Part shown: in pieces, positions 55,166-64,000 of the stretch | Numbering within the stretch: the first letter of the stretch is position 1 | How the letters are laid out: each line of letters begins with the position of its first letter | NCBI GenBank assembly: GCA_002084765.1 | Contig: NBMB01000009.1 | Location: 26,415-90,414, forward strand | Length of the DNA stretch: 64,000 bases | Direction of reading: 5' to 3' | DNA from: Candidatus Cloacimonetes bacterium 4572_55 | Lineage (GTDB): Bacteria; 4572-55 | Translations under genes and position numbers: made by a program | The notes under the pieces: model-generated | Told to the model about the DNA's origin: nothing | What the model saw: only the letters and a program-made list of their open reading frames with translations | Databases searched by the model: none

Positions 55166-56092
55166 TTAGAATTGCAACGACAATGAGAGTCTGTGAGATT
55201 GATCAAGCCAATCCAAATCTTGGTAGGCATAATCCAATCCCAAATTAAACGACCCTATCGGTGCCTTGACCCCCCCTCCGAGCGCAAAAGATTGCGCGTC
55301 ATATTCAAGTTGATAACCGCCGCGTAAAAAGAACATTTCGTTAAAGCCGTATTCCAAACCGAGATCGTAGCACTCTGCATTATCATTTGGATGCGCTCCG
55401 TCGAAAGCGACTACTAAAAAATGGGAATACGTCTCCAGAACATTATAAGCCACGCCAAAATGAAAATTAATTGGTAGCGGCGTGCTCTCTTGGATAAATT
55501 TGGCGTCTGGACCAAAGTTTGTAATGGCAAACCCCATACGCAAACTTTTGAAGCCAGTCTTGTATTGCGCTCCGATATCGAATGCCGGTTCAGCGGAACT
55601 TTCATCATCATAATATTCTTGGACCCATTTGAAGGATCCGCCGATCGCAAAACGATCGGTTAAAAGACGTGAATAGGTGGCAGCCATCAAATAGCAACTT
55701 GCACCAAAAGTTGTGCCGTCTTCTCCACTAAGATGCACATCAGTTCGTTTCATGTCGTCCATGGTCACAGCACCAAAAGAAACGGCGACCACGCCGCCCA
55801 CCGCGTCCAAGGGCTGAGAATAGGCGACAAAGTCATAATTAATATCGGCGGGCCACTCGATATGCGTTCCATAGAGCGTCCTTCCGCCGACATAAGATAA
55901 TCCTCCGGGATTATAGTAGATAGCCGAAACGTCATTGGCTACAGCGGTAAACGCCTCCCCCATGCCGATTGCACGGGCACCCACGCCTATTTTAAGAAAT
56001 TGCGCGGCTGTTGTGGCGACTTTGTTTTGCGCTGTACCTAGCGAAGGCATTGCCAATAACAGGATAAACAGAATCAGAATATATTTTCGCAT
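55166..56092 (-). CDS. PorV/PorQ-family outer-membrane beta-barrel protein
   Basis: About 308 residues. After the signal peptide (ILILFILLLAMPSLGTAQ), the mature N-terminus has the family signature QFLKIGVGARAIGMGEAFTA followed by NDVSAIYYNPGGLSYV, as in PorV (LptO), PorQ and related FadL-like barrels. The last strand ends LSLSLQF with a C-terminal aromatic, as barrels do. PorV shuttles type IX cargo to the attachment complex; here it sits directly after a gene for a sorted protein, matching a local export role. The specific paralogue cannot be told. The ATG at 56092 has an AGAGGTG SD. Confidence 0.85.
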   Translation of the reverse strand: MRKYILILFILLLAMPSLGTAQNKVATTAAQFLKIGVGARAIGMGEAFTAVANDVSAIYYNPGGLSYVGGRTLYGTHIEWPADINYDFVAYSQPLDAVGGVVAVSFGAVTMDDMKRTDVHLSGEDGTTFGASCYLMAATYSRLLTDRFAIGGSFKWVQEYYDDESSAEPAFDIGAQYKTGFKSLRMGFAITNFGPDAKFIQESTPLPINFHFGVAYNVLETYSHFLVVAFDGAHPNDNAECYDLGLEYGFNEMFFLRGGYQLEYDAQSFALGGGVKAPIGSFNLGLDYAYQDLDWLDQSHRLSLSLQF

Positions 56093-56135
56093 ATGACACC
56101 TCTTTTCAAAAGCTGTTGAGTTTATCCCAACCATG

Positions 56136-58652
56136 TTAGCGGATAACGACGAATTTACTTACGGTGGCGTCTCCGTTCTCGGTATTTTCTACTGAGAAGA
56201 GATAGATGCCGGTCGATATAGATTGCCCATTACGAGTAATCATATCCCATGATTCTCGACTTGAACGCTCTCCGGCAACAGAGGGATGCCTGATGGTTTC
56301 CACCAAGTCGCCGGCAAGGGTATAAATTCGGATAGTGCATTGCTCGGGCAGATTTACAAAATCGATCCGCCGGGTATGCTCAGAAAATCCAGAGTTATCC
56401 CAATCATCCCAACGATACCTGGTGGAATTGAAAGTATAATCGGTATCGATACGGTATGGATTTGGAATCACCATGGGCTCGGCGTTTTCAGGTAAGTATC
56501 CTGGATCTGGGCTGGGCCAGATGAGTTCCATGTTGGCTGTAGGGCTACTCTCCAGCGATGGCACGTCCGCCGCGGGAATTCCGTGATCAAACGCGGTCAC
56601 CGCAAAATAGAGAGGCCAGTTGGCAGCCACAGGGCCATAATTATAGATGAAAATCGAATCCCCTATCGAAGTGAAAATCGTATCTCCATTGACTATTTGG
56701 GTATCGAATCCAATATCGCTACCCAAATAGTATTCATCTGCTTGCGGATCCACAGGGGGATTGAGAACATCATACGCAAAATCTCTATCAATAAGATCAT
56801 ACTCAGCCAACCTCTCAAAGTCATCTACAATCTGAGTCGAACTCTTATAGATTCGGAATCCTTCAAAATCCGTCGGGTTGCCTTTTAACGAGGGATAGAG
56901 TTGGAAAAATTCGTGATCGCTGTCCGTTATTCCTTTTTTATTTCGCAGCGCATCGGATGTGGCAAACACATCGGTGGAATTAAAAGAGCTATTTGTCCAC
57001 CTAATCCGCACCCATAATTCGCCGTTCCTCTCATATTGAGAAATAGCGATGTCGGGAGAAAGAGGCGGAGGAGGCCCGTCAAAATCAGGGATGCCGTCGC
57101 CCAACTCCAACTTATCGTTATCATAGCCGACGCGATCATACTGCATTCCGTCAGAACCGATCAATGTCGGGAAAAGCTCATCCTCGCAATCCTGCACCAG
57201 ATTATCGCCTTCGCAACAGTTGACTGGATATTCGCTTGAGGGCGGATCCCCGTTGTTCGGAATTCCGTCACATCCGGTATCTTCACCGGAAAATCCGTCG
57301 CCGGAATCAAAGACGCCGTCGCCATCGCTATCAATATTATAGGTGTCTCGACCGGGATTGTCATAGACATCCTTCACCCAACGAGCATTTAAATCAAAAT
57401 CATTAAAGTCGTGCTCGCCTTCCTCTTGACCGGGACGATGAAAATCCTCAGCGCAAAAGTAGCCGATAGTCAACTTTGCCGAATCGCCTGGTGCCAATTG
57501 CCACGTGCCATCCACATAGCTTCCTACTGGACCAAAAGAGAAGAGATACCGAGTATCTTCACCCACTCCGATATCATTGGCAGTCGATGAGGGAGGCATA
57601 ACCCAGCCAGTCAAACTCTGATCAGCCTCCTCTTGATCATAATCAAAGCGGAGCTCGTTATTATCCTGACGGGAGCCGTTGCTCATCAGATAATACTTCT
57701 GCTCGTCATTGTCCGGCGTGCCAATCGGCTCTTGCCAAGCACCGAATGGAAACTCGCCAACCCAAGAGGGACCATAATCCCGGGTGGCGTCTTCGTCCGA
57801 AATCCACCAATTGAAAGAGAGCTCATCCATTGGGGGATAAACCACTCGAGTTCCCGATACCCCGGGCGCGGGGTTTGCCACGCTAAAATCGCCGTCGTTA
57901 TCAGCTATCCAGGCGGCTTCGACACGAAAGGTGTCGTTGGTCACAGGATTGATCGAGAGTTCCCGGAAACCGGTAATATCGTCTTGGGCATATTGCGCGC
58001 CCGCGGCGGACGTATGTCCGACATCCGCGTCAATATAGAGACCCACGTACATATCTTGCATTGTAACGCCGTCAGTCCGAATATTCGTGACGGTGTAATC
58101 GATTACAATGAAATCTTCAGCATAAGAATAGCTCCAGGCATAACTCCTCTGGTCAATTTTGAGACCCAAAGGATCATGGTTTGGATCCGATAATGGAGTC
58201 AATTCATCTGTATATTGACAGAGAAAATCCTGCTCGGAAACCGCGCCGGGATCATTGTCTCGGATACTCCGTGTTTGAATTCCGTCATCCGCGGTACTAC
58301 CCGGGAAAAACTCTTCGTCCCCAGCCCATCCCTCTGCGCCGCAAGAGACAAAGGCTTCATTATTGACAATAGCTCCGACCCACACAGCACCCTGAAAAAG
58401 ATACTCTACGTGCGATCCGCCGGGGAACTCGCACGACACATACCGGGGGTCGTCTTGATTGCCAAAAAAGCCAAAATTCGTCATAGTCAGCCAGATTTTG
58501 CTGGCGTCATGCGTCCGAAATTCCAAATTCGGATCCGCCTGGGGTCTTGCTCGTTGACCCGCGTCTTTTGCCTTCAGAGCCATACCCATAGATGGCAAAC
58601 TCAGCAAGACAGCTATCATAATTATCATAAATACGTTAAATTTTTTCGACAT
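56136..58652 (-). CDS. Large secreted protein with C-terminal sorting domain
   Basis: An 838-residue protein with signal peptide (VFMIIMIAVLLSLPSMGMA). No enzyme family is recognised. An early region reads MTNFGFFGNQDD and AVWVGAIVNNEAFVSCGAEG, a pattern I associate with large uncharacterised secreted proteins of FCB-type bacteria. A Ca2+-binding-like stretch lies mid-protein (DSDGDGVFDSGDGFSGEDTG). The C-terminus is a FlgD-Ig/sorting domain with CTIRIYTLAGDLVETI and STGIYLFSVEN ... SKFVVIR. The SD AGGAGG precedes the ATG. It lies between the TonB-dependent receptor (29 bases) and the PorV-like gene (43 bases), so the three probably form an operon. Confidence 0.82.
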   Translation of the reverse strand: MSKKFNVFMIIMIAVLLSLPSMGMALKAKDAGQRARPQADPNLEFRTHDASKIWLTMTNFGFFGNQDDPRYVSCEFPGGSHVEYLFQGAVWVGAIVNNEAFVSCGAEGWAGDEEFFPGSTADDGIQTRSIRDNDPGAVSEQDFLCQYTDELTPLSDPNHDPLGLKIDQRSYAWSYSYAEDFIVIDYTVTNIRTDGVTMQDMYVGLYIDADVGHTSAAGAQYAQDDITGFRELSINPVTNDTFRVEAAWIADNDGDFSVANPAPGVSGTRVVYPPMDELSFNWWISDEDATRDYGPSWVGEFPFGAWQEPIGTPDNDEQKYYLMSNGSRQDNNELRFDYDQEEADQSLTGWVMPPSSTANDIGVGEDTRYLFSFGPVGSYVDGTWQLAPGDSAKLTIGYFCAEDFHRPGQEEGEHDFNDFDLNARWVKDVYDNPGRDTYNIDSDGDGVFDSGDGFSGEDTGCDGIPNNGDPPSSEYPVNCCEGDNLVQDCEDELFPTLIGSDGMQYDRVGYDNDKLELGDGIPDFDGPPPPLSPDIAISQYERNGELWVRIRWTNSSFNSTDVFATSDALRNKKGITDSDHEFFQLYPSLKGNPTDFEGFRIYKSSTQIVDDFERLAEYDLIDRDFAYDVLNPPVDPQADEYYLGSDIGFDTQIVNGDTIFTSIGDSIFIYNYGPVAANWPLYFAVTAFDHGIPAADVPSLESSPTANMELIWPSPDPGYLPENAEPMVIPNPYRIDTDYTFNSTRYRWDDWDNSGFSEHTRRIDFVNLPEQCTIRIYTLAGDLVETIRHPSVAGERSSRESWDMITRNGQSISTGIYLFSVENTENGDATVSKFVVIR

Positions 58653-58681
58653 CTAAACCTCCTATCGCGATCTATCGCGGT

Positions 58682-61600
58682 TTACCATAGAATCTCAAAG
58701 CCGAACCGGATATTCCGACCTGGATTAAGATTACTGGGGTCTCTGTCAATCTCGCTGACGCCGTCGCCATACCAAACGCCGTACGTCGATGAACCCGAAC
58801 CCGGATCATTCACATTATTCACATTCTCTTTATCAAACAGGTTCCTGATCTCAAAAAATAGCTTTTGATTCAGACCAAGCAACTCAAAATCCTTATCCAA
58901 TCGGGCATCCACGGTGCTGGTCCACGGCATTCGCTCTTCGTTATTTACCAATGCCTGTTCCTCTGCATTCGCATTTTCCGGCATCAGCGTAAAAGGCAGC
59001 CCGCTACTGTATTGCCACAGGATGTTCAAACCCCATCTGTCCGGCAACGTTAAGCCAAGCAAGTTGGGACGATTTCCTTCAGTAAATCGCAAGTCAAAAC
59101 TGGCTGAGATCGAATTACGCTCATCCCAATCCAAATAATTTTCCCGAACCGGCTGCGGAATGCCGTTCAGGTCATTGAAATACCCGGCACTTTCGCTGGA
59201 ATTGCTCCCCTTCGCCACAGAGAAAGTGTAATTAAATCGGGCACTAAAATTGTGGCTGTACCTTTTCGTCAATTCCATTTCAAAACCTCGGACACTGCCG
59301 TAGTCGGAATTTACGTACATATAAAAATCGGGTTGCCCCTGAGGACGAAAATGCTCTTGGTTGATCAAATCCTTTGTATCTTTAAAGAAGCCGGTTAGGT
59401 CAATCTTTAAGTTATCATTAAAAGCATGGTCCACGCCAAACTCATAAGCGACTGTCTTTTGTGGAGATAGAGACGGATTTCCGTATGATCGAATCGCTGA
59501 TCCTCCCTGAGTCGCTCGTTGGTAAACAAATTGCAATTCGGGCATTTGGGAAAAATGACCATAAGAAAAATAAAGCACATCGTTCTCAGTGATCGGGTAG
59601 GAGATACCCAAACGGGGACTCAGCTTATCTTTCCATTGATTGTCCAACTTGTTCCAGGTACCATTCAAATCAAGATCGGTAAATCCCTCATTCTCATCCC
59701 ATCGTCCGTTCCCATTGTCGTCCAAAAAGGGCTCATCCGCCACTTTCTCACCAGCCCAATAAAAATCATATCGGAAACCGGCATTGACAATCATGCCTTC
59801 GAATTCCATCTTGTCTTGAAAATAGATGGCTCCGGATGATGGAAATTGGCTATAGTTATCTCGAAAGATACCTCGTTCTGGATAAGGACCTCCGTCAGGC
59901 ATGCCATTATACTCTCGATCTGGATATTGAATCTCATACATCTTTTGCACATAATATTTATATTCCAAACCAGCTTTAAGTTGGTGCTGATTATTGATTT
60001 GGCTGGTCAGATCACCTTTAGCCGTCCAGATGACCGACTCTCGCTCCTGCCAGAACCCATACCGATCGAAGCCGCCCGGAAAATCCCGATCCCACTTTGA
60101 GTTATTATTGCGATCGTAAAAAGGCTCTCCAAGATCATAAGAACCGTTCCCATTTAGGTCCTTATAAGGCTCGGCAAATTGTGCCGGATCCCAGAATTCG
60201 TCAGCTAAATCCTGTTCTCCGTTGAAATTCAAATCGGCGAAATACTCATCATTGTCCCAATTTTGATTAGGGGGATCGTAGACCCCATTGCCGTTTCGAT
60301 CCAAATAAGGCTCCCACCAATCTCGATAAGGCATGGTGGCAATATCGTCTCCAAACTCATTTTTATAAAAATTTGGGGCGTCATATTGATTATTCCCATT
60401 CAAATCCACATAAGACTCGTATGGATCAGCCCCGCTTCTGAGACCGTTCCCATCGATATCCTCGAAAGGCTCGCCTCCCCGTCCATCATTCAGGAGAATG
60501 ACATCACCGTCTTGGTAAGGCTCATTTTGATCGATATCGGTAATATCCTCTGGATATTGAAAATTTTCATAATCAGACTCGAAAGGGAAGTCATCCGGTC
60601 TGCGCCCTCCTGGCAGATATTCAAACCATGTGGCAAATCGGCTGAAATTCATGGTATAGAATGTTGCCTTGCTTAGAGTATGTCGCCAACTCAAAGACTG
60701 CTGGTCACCAACTCGCTCGGATCGATCGCTGTTGAAAGGCGCGTATTTATAAACATGCTCATAATAATCATTATACTCTCTTGAGTAGCGATAGGAAAAA
60801 GTCAGTTTCTTACTATCGGACATGGGCCAGGACAACTTTAAACTTCCGGTTGTCGTCTCTTTCTGCCGCTGTTGATAATCGAAAAAAGGACCTTCATACC
60901 AAATTCGCTCTCTGTCGAAACCAAGATATGTGTCTGATACGTCGCCCGTTATAGTCAGAAAAAAAGTCATCGGTTTTCCCGGCAACTTTAATCCCAAACT
61001 TTTCAGTAAATAATTGGTGACAGGCTCCGCGCCGCTCAAACTAATCTCAGCGTAATCGCTATTAAACGAATTTTTGTTCAGAGAAGAGAAGCCGAGGTCG
61101 TCGGTTCGATATCGAAAATTTCCGGACAACTCCGCTTTTCCATCTTGAGTCACGATATTGATCACACCAGACTGAGCGTCGCCATACTCGGCACCAAAAC
61201 CGCCAGAAAGCATGTTCAATTCGGATATAGCATTATCCGAAATTTGCATACCGCTCGATCCGCTAACCAAAGGGTCTCGAACAGGCAAGCCGTCCACTAA
61301 GTAAAGAACCTCGCCAGCGCGACCGCCGCGGACGTGCATATTTCTGCCCTCGCCAACAGTGCCAGCCGCGGTTGCCAGTGCCTCATTGTAGTTATCCACA
61401 GGCATGTTCTTAATGTCCGCGCCGCTCACTGTCCGCGTGCTGGAGGTATTGTCCCGAACCACCAAAGGCACTTTCGCAATGACTGTAATCTCCTCTCCTT
61501 TAAGAACCTCTTCACTCAATTCGAAGTCCAACGGAAAAGTCCGGTCGCTCGCAACCTTAACCTTTTGCTGGGTCGTTCTTGCATATCCCATCATAGAAGC

Positions 61601-61837
61601 TTGCACCTCATACTCGCCAGGTGGGATATTAATAATAAAGTATGAGCCATCCAGTCCGACCATTGCCCCCATACTGCTTCCTAAGATTATAATATTACAC
61701 CCCGGTAAAGGATCTCCCGTTTTTTTATCAAACACCTTTCCGGATATCTTTCCTGTTGTTCCCGCCCATAAAAATGCCGGAACCAATAAGAGAATCAACA
61801 GGACATATAAAGAGTTCTTAAAACTTCTCCTCCGCAT
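58682..61837 (-). CDS. TonB-dependent receptor with carboxypeptidase-like N-domain
   Basis: A 1051-residue outer-membrane receptor. Signal peptide, then a carboxypeptidase-D regulatory-like domain (GKISGKVFDKKTGDPLPGCN), then the plug domain (NMHVRGGRAGEVLYLVDGLP, GGFGAEYGDAQSGVINIVT) and a 22-strand barrel ending GRNIRFGFEILW with C-terminal Trp. The plug/barrel order is SusC-like but no SusD gene is near. One barrel loop (about residues 430-590) carries five or six Ca2+-binding-like repeats (DIDGNGLRSG, DLNGNNQYD, DRNGNGVYD, DLNFNGEQD, DLNGNGSYD), and another loop has DDNGNGRWDE and DLDLNGTW. The substrate is unknown. It is followed by the sorted-protein gene and preceded by the cytochrome gene. 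Confidence 0.9.
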   Translation of the reverse strand: MRRRSFKNSLYVLLILLLVPAFLWAGTTGKISGKVFDKKTGDPLPGCNIIILGSSMGAMVGLDGSYFIINIPPGEYEVQASMMGYARTTQQKVKVASDRTFPLDFELSEEVLKGEEITVIAKVPLVVRDNTSSTRTVSGADIKNMPVDNYNEALATAAGTVGEGRNMHVRGGRAGEVLYLVDGLPVRDPLVSGSSGMQISDNAISELNMLSGGFGAEYGDAQSGVINIVTQDGKAELSGNFRYRTDDLGFSSLNKNSFNSDYAEISLSGAEPVTNYLLKSLGLKLPGKPMTFFLTITGDVSDTYLGFDRERIWYEGPFFDYQQRQKETTTGSLKLSWPMSDSKKLTFSYRYSREYNDYYEHVYKYAPFNSDRSERVGDQQSLSWRHTLSKATFYTMNFSRFATWFEYLPGGRRPDDFPFESDYENFQYPEDITDIDQNEPYQDGDVILLNDGRGGEPFEDIDGNGLRSGADPYESYVDLNGNNQYDAPNFYKNEFGDDIATMPYRDWWEPYLDRNGNGVYDPPNQNWDNDEYFADLNFNGEQDLADEFWDPAQFAEPYKDLNGNGSYDLGEPFYDRNNNSKWDRDFPGGFDRYGFWQERESVIWTAKGDLTSQINNQHQLKAGLEYKYYVQKMYEIQYPDREYNGMPDGGPYPERGIFRDNYSQFPSSGAIYFQDKMEFEGMIVNAGFRYDFYWAGEKVADEPFLDDNGNGRWDENEGFTDLDLNGTWNKLDNQWKDKLSPRLGISYPITENDVLYFSYGHFSQMPELQFVYQRATQGGSAIRSYGNPSLSPQKTVAYEFGVDHAFNDNLKIDLTGFFKDTKDLINQEHFRPQGQPDFYMYVNSDYGSVRGFEMELTKRYSHNFSARFNYTFSVAKGSNSSESAGYFNDLNGIPQPVRENYLDWDERNSISASFDLRFTEGNRPNLLGLTLPDRWGLNILWQYSSGLPFTLMPENANAEEQALVNNEERMPWTSTVDARLDKDFELLGLNQKLFFEIRNLFDKENVNNVNDPGSGSSTYGVWYGDGVSEIDRDPSNLNPGRNIRFGFEILW

Positions 61838-61885
61838 ATTCCAACTCCTTTCCCGCTTTTTACGTCTCTATCTAAGTTAGTAAAA

Positions 61886-63457
61886 TTAATTATTCACAGT
61901 TATCGGATAGCTCAGAGAAAGCACAAGTGTCTGATCTCCTGTAAAAATCTCTTCTTGAGCTTCATCTTCCAAATCCAATAGATTGCTCGGATCATAATAC
62001 ACATCTACCTTCAACACACGGACCTCGCTTCCATTGTAAGGTTCCTCCTCCGGAGGCGGATCGCCGATTGATCCTGGCGCGACGACGTCAATCTCACGAG
62101 AAGCTTCGCTGGTACCCACAGCCCCCAGAGGCTCATAAGTCCCCCCATTGCGCGATAGCGTGATCTCGTCTCCAAACTGAACGTCTCGCAAACTAAAAAC
62201 CAAACGCAACTGCCGGTCAAAATTCCCAGTCGGGTAATCATGCCCCGCGCTGGTGTTTTCCAGTTTTATCCTAAAATTGAACTCATCGGTAAAATTTATT
62301 TCAGAATTTGGATCCTGCGTAAAAGATATCGAAAGACCCGCCATCAAAAGTTCGATCGATTCATGACTCAGGAAGGTATGCTCCCGAATCAATCGAGCCG
62401 GTCTATTTGGCGCAAGACTTCTCTCTATCGAAGCAACTGGCAACTCTAACGATACTACGGTTCCCATGTGGCAAGATTGGCAGGACTCTTCCCCCCCTGC
62501 AGACGCATATTCTTGCCATTCAGCATAAGTATTTTGATTTTCATACTCATGCGTTTCACCGCCGCCGTATTGGTGACAGACTGCGCACAGAACGCTCTCT
62601 TGTATGTAGCTTTCCGCCTCAAATCTATGATTGACTGTGTTCTCCTCCAGTGCCAGAAAGCCATCCGAACTATAATCGAATGGACCCGCGTAACCCAGGC
62701 TATCATTTTCGATTCCCTCTCTGGGATCGACTCTCACCACATGGCAGGTCACACAATTGACGCCGTGCTGCGGAAACCCGCTCGTTCGATGAGGCGGACG
62801 CTCCGCGATGAGATCTTCGATATTATCAGTCAGCAAAAAAATCGGTTGCGGCGCGTGACATCCCAGGCAATTCTCATCATTTTGATAATTTCCACCATTT
62901 TCGCCGTAAATGGTTGACAAAACTAAATCTGGATCGCTGGAATGACCGCTCTCCAACCACTCGGCTACCATGGACCCATGACAATTCTGACAATTCCCTC
63001 GACTGTTCTCATCTTCTGAGGCAGCGTAACTCACAGCCTCCTCACCGGCAAAAAAGTCATCGGATAGTGTCACCTCTAAGAAAGTCGTCCGGTCGGGATT
63101 TACTTTGAAACCAAAGTGATAATACCACACATGACCATCCGCTTTGAATAACAGATCATAATCTCCAAAAGAGTTGGTATCCGACACGGTAGCTAAAAAA
63201 TGGTTTCCTCCGTTCCCTTGGAAGTCAAAACTTTTATAAAGCCGATACGTCTCATCTTCCGGGTAAAAGACGTACATTTCCAACTCCCCGTTTACTTCGC
63301 TCCCCGCGGATTGCAACTGAATTTTGAAATCCACCCCGCCACTGCCATACTCTGGTGGATCCGTATTAAAAGGAGGCTTGGTAGGTTCATGCTTATCGCA
63401 ACCTACAACTAAAATCAATAAAGAAAAGGTTACAAGTAAAAATATTAAGTTCCTCAT
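61886..63457 (-). CDS. Pentaheme c-type cytochrome lipoprotein
   Basis: About 523 residues with a lipoprotein signal (FLLVTFSLLILVVGC). An N-terminal beta domain (residues 45-135) is followed by five CxxCH motifs: CQNCH, CLGCH, CVTCH, CAVCH and CQSCH (about residues 156-330). The spacing and QHGVNCVTCHVVRVDP resemble the cytochrome c554/multiheme family of FCB and planctomycete genomes. The C-terminal 190 residues form a beta-rich domain with INFTDEFNFRIKLENTSAGH. Lipidation and the neighbouring TonB-dependent receptor suggest an outer-membrane or periplasmic position. The redox partner is unknown. The ATG at 63457 has a GGAGTGCG SD; an upstream ATG at 63469 lies in the SD region. Confidence 0.85.
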   Translation of the reverse strand: MRNLIFLLVTFSLLILVVGCDKHEPTKPPFNTDPPEYGSGGVDFKIQLQSAGSEVNGELEMYVFYPEDETYRLYKSFDFQGNGGNHFLATVSDTNSFGDYDLLFKADGHVWYYHFGFKVNPDRTTFLEVTLSDDFFAGEEAVSYAASEDENSRGNCQNCHGSMVAEWLESGHSSDPDLVLSTIYGENGGNYQNDENCLGCHAPQPIFLLTDNIEDLIAERPPHRTSGFPQHGVNCVTCHVVRVDPREGIENDSLGYAGPFDYSSDGFLALEENTVNHRFEAESYIQESVLCAVCHQYGGGETHEYENQNTYAEWQEYASAGGEESCQSCHMGTVVSLELPVASIERSLAPNRPARLIREHTFLSHESIELLMAGLSISFTQDPNSEINFTDEFNFRIKLENTSAGHDYPTGNFDRQLRLVFSLRDVQFGDEITLSRNGGTYEPLGAVGTSEASREIDVVAPGSIGDPPPEEEPYNGSEVRVLKVDVYYDPSNLLDLEDEAQEEIFTGDQTLVLSLSYPITVNN

Positions 63458-63796
63458 AACGCACTCCATTTCTCGTCATTTTTCCATTATGAGAACCACT
63501 TCCGATTCTCGGTTATTACACAATCTTCAACATTATTTCTCTATAAATCCTTGAAACAATTTAATGCAGGTAAAATGTATATTTTTAATATGTATGATAG
63601 AATGTCTGAAAGAGAGGCAAAATACGACTATTTCCCTCGAGTTTTTAAGACAGACGACCCTTTGTTTCACCAAAGATAAGGCATTTTAAGGTAACGACTC
63701 GAAAAATTTTATTTTTAAATCAAATAAAATTTAAATCAAGCTGTTACCTTAATTATAGAAATTAAAGAAAATTAAAAGAATAAGGAAAACCCAAAT
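63458..63796. other. AT-rich intergenic region with a long hairpin
   Basis: 339 bases with no gene I can support. AAGGTAAC (63688-63695) and GTTACCTT (63743-63750) can pair, with AT-rich inner pairing between; on the minus strand this lies after the TonB-like stop and may end its transcript. Promoter boxes for the cytochrome gene are not clear. Confidence 0.4.
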
Positions 63797-64000
63797 TTAT
63801 TTTTCAAGTTCAAATTTAATAATTTGAGATATCCATACACCTACGGGTTTTCCTCTTTGTTTTGCCGGCTTGTATTCCCATTTATTCGGCACGCCTTTCA
63901 TCACAATAGCGTTTCTTACTTTCCCGTTCTCGTCCACGTACACATTCAGAATCACCTTTCCTTCAATTCCTGCTTCCTGAGCCAATTCAGGATATTTCGG
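63797..64000 (-). CDS. TonB C-terminal-domain protein (partial, runs off right edge)
   Basis: The frame is open to the window edge (68 codons visible, N-terminus outside). It reads PKYPELAQEAGIEGKVILNV then DENGKVRNAIVMKGVPNK and WEYKPAKQRGKPVGVWIS. This is the energy-transducing TonB C-terminal fold; KPAKQRGKPV is a near-invariant motif. The usual helix between the IVMKG strand and WxYKPAKQ (about 12-15 residues, LDEAAxEAxK) is missing, so the domain has an internal deletion or is a variant. It sits upstream of the cytochrome and TonB-dependent receptor genes, and may be a TonB serving that receptor (inference). Confidence 0.8.
   Translation of the reverse strand, partial: PKYPELAQEAGIEGKVILNVYVDENGKVRNAIVMKGVPNKWEYKPAKQRGKPVGVWISQIIKFELEK

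Overview
The window comes from a Gram-negative bacterium of the FCB superphylum, most like the Calditrichota / KSB1 / Ignavibacteria / Marinimicrobia neighbourhood. I infer this from gene content only: secreted proteins with type IX-style C-terminal sorting domains, a PorV/PorQ-family outer-membrane protein, a SusC-like TonB-dependent receptor, BatA, an alternative complex III and a clade II-style nos cluster. No rRNA or tRNA gene was found.

Layout. 1-8.3 kb: housekeeping genes (LipM-like acyltransferase running off the left edge, TPR protein, BatA-like protein, STAS protein, XerC/D recombinase, MreC, PhoH-like ATPase, LysM protein, small coiled-coil lipoprotein). 8.6-17.2 kb: MFS transporter, a giant 12-PKD-domain exported protein, two glycosyltransferases and thiamine pyrophosphokinase. 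17.4-40.2 kb: about 23 kb of minus-strand genes for anaerobic respiration, in transcription order actA-B-C-D-E-F (alternative complex III), a ccoN-ccoO fusion, ccoP, two nosZ paralogues, nosB, nosD, nosG, nosH, nosF, nosL, nosY and a pentapeptide-repeat lipoprotein. 40.9-45.3 kb: membrane pyrophosphatase and indolepyruvate oxidoreductase (iorA/iorB). 45.4-50.7 kb: a decayed area with a transposase fragment, a multiply frameshifted secreted-protein gene and loose 3' ends of sorted proteins. 50.7-64 kb: a cell-surface set of two paralogous Asp-box proteins, PorV-like protein, sorted secreted protein, TonB-dependent receptor, pentaheme cytochrome lipoprotein and the end of a TonB-like gene.

The main discovery candidate is the respiratory block. 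The two tandem nosZ genes have lost opposite copper sites. The upstream protein keeps all CuA ligands but five of its seven CuZ histidines are replaced. The downstream protein keeps all seven CuZ histidines, has lost both CuA cysteines, and carries a fused cytochrome c domain. The genes overlap by one base. In known N2O reductase homodimers, CuA of one subunit serves CuZ of the other, so this pair looks like an obligate split (heterodimeric) N2O reductase. Just upstream, the CcoN part of the ccoNO fusion keeps both low-spin heme b histidines but has lost two of three CuB histidines (Gln-Gln) and the heme b3 histidine (Glu), so it should not reduce O2. I infer a dedicated chain in which menaquinol electrons pass through alternative complex III and a catalytically dead cbb3-like module to a split NosZ. 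The residues are read directly from the sequence; complex formation and electron flow are inference.
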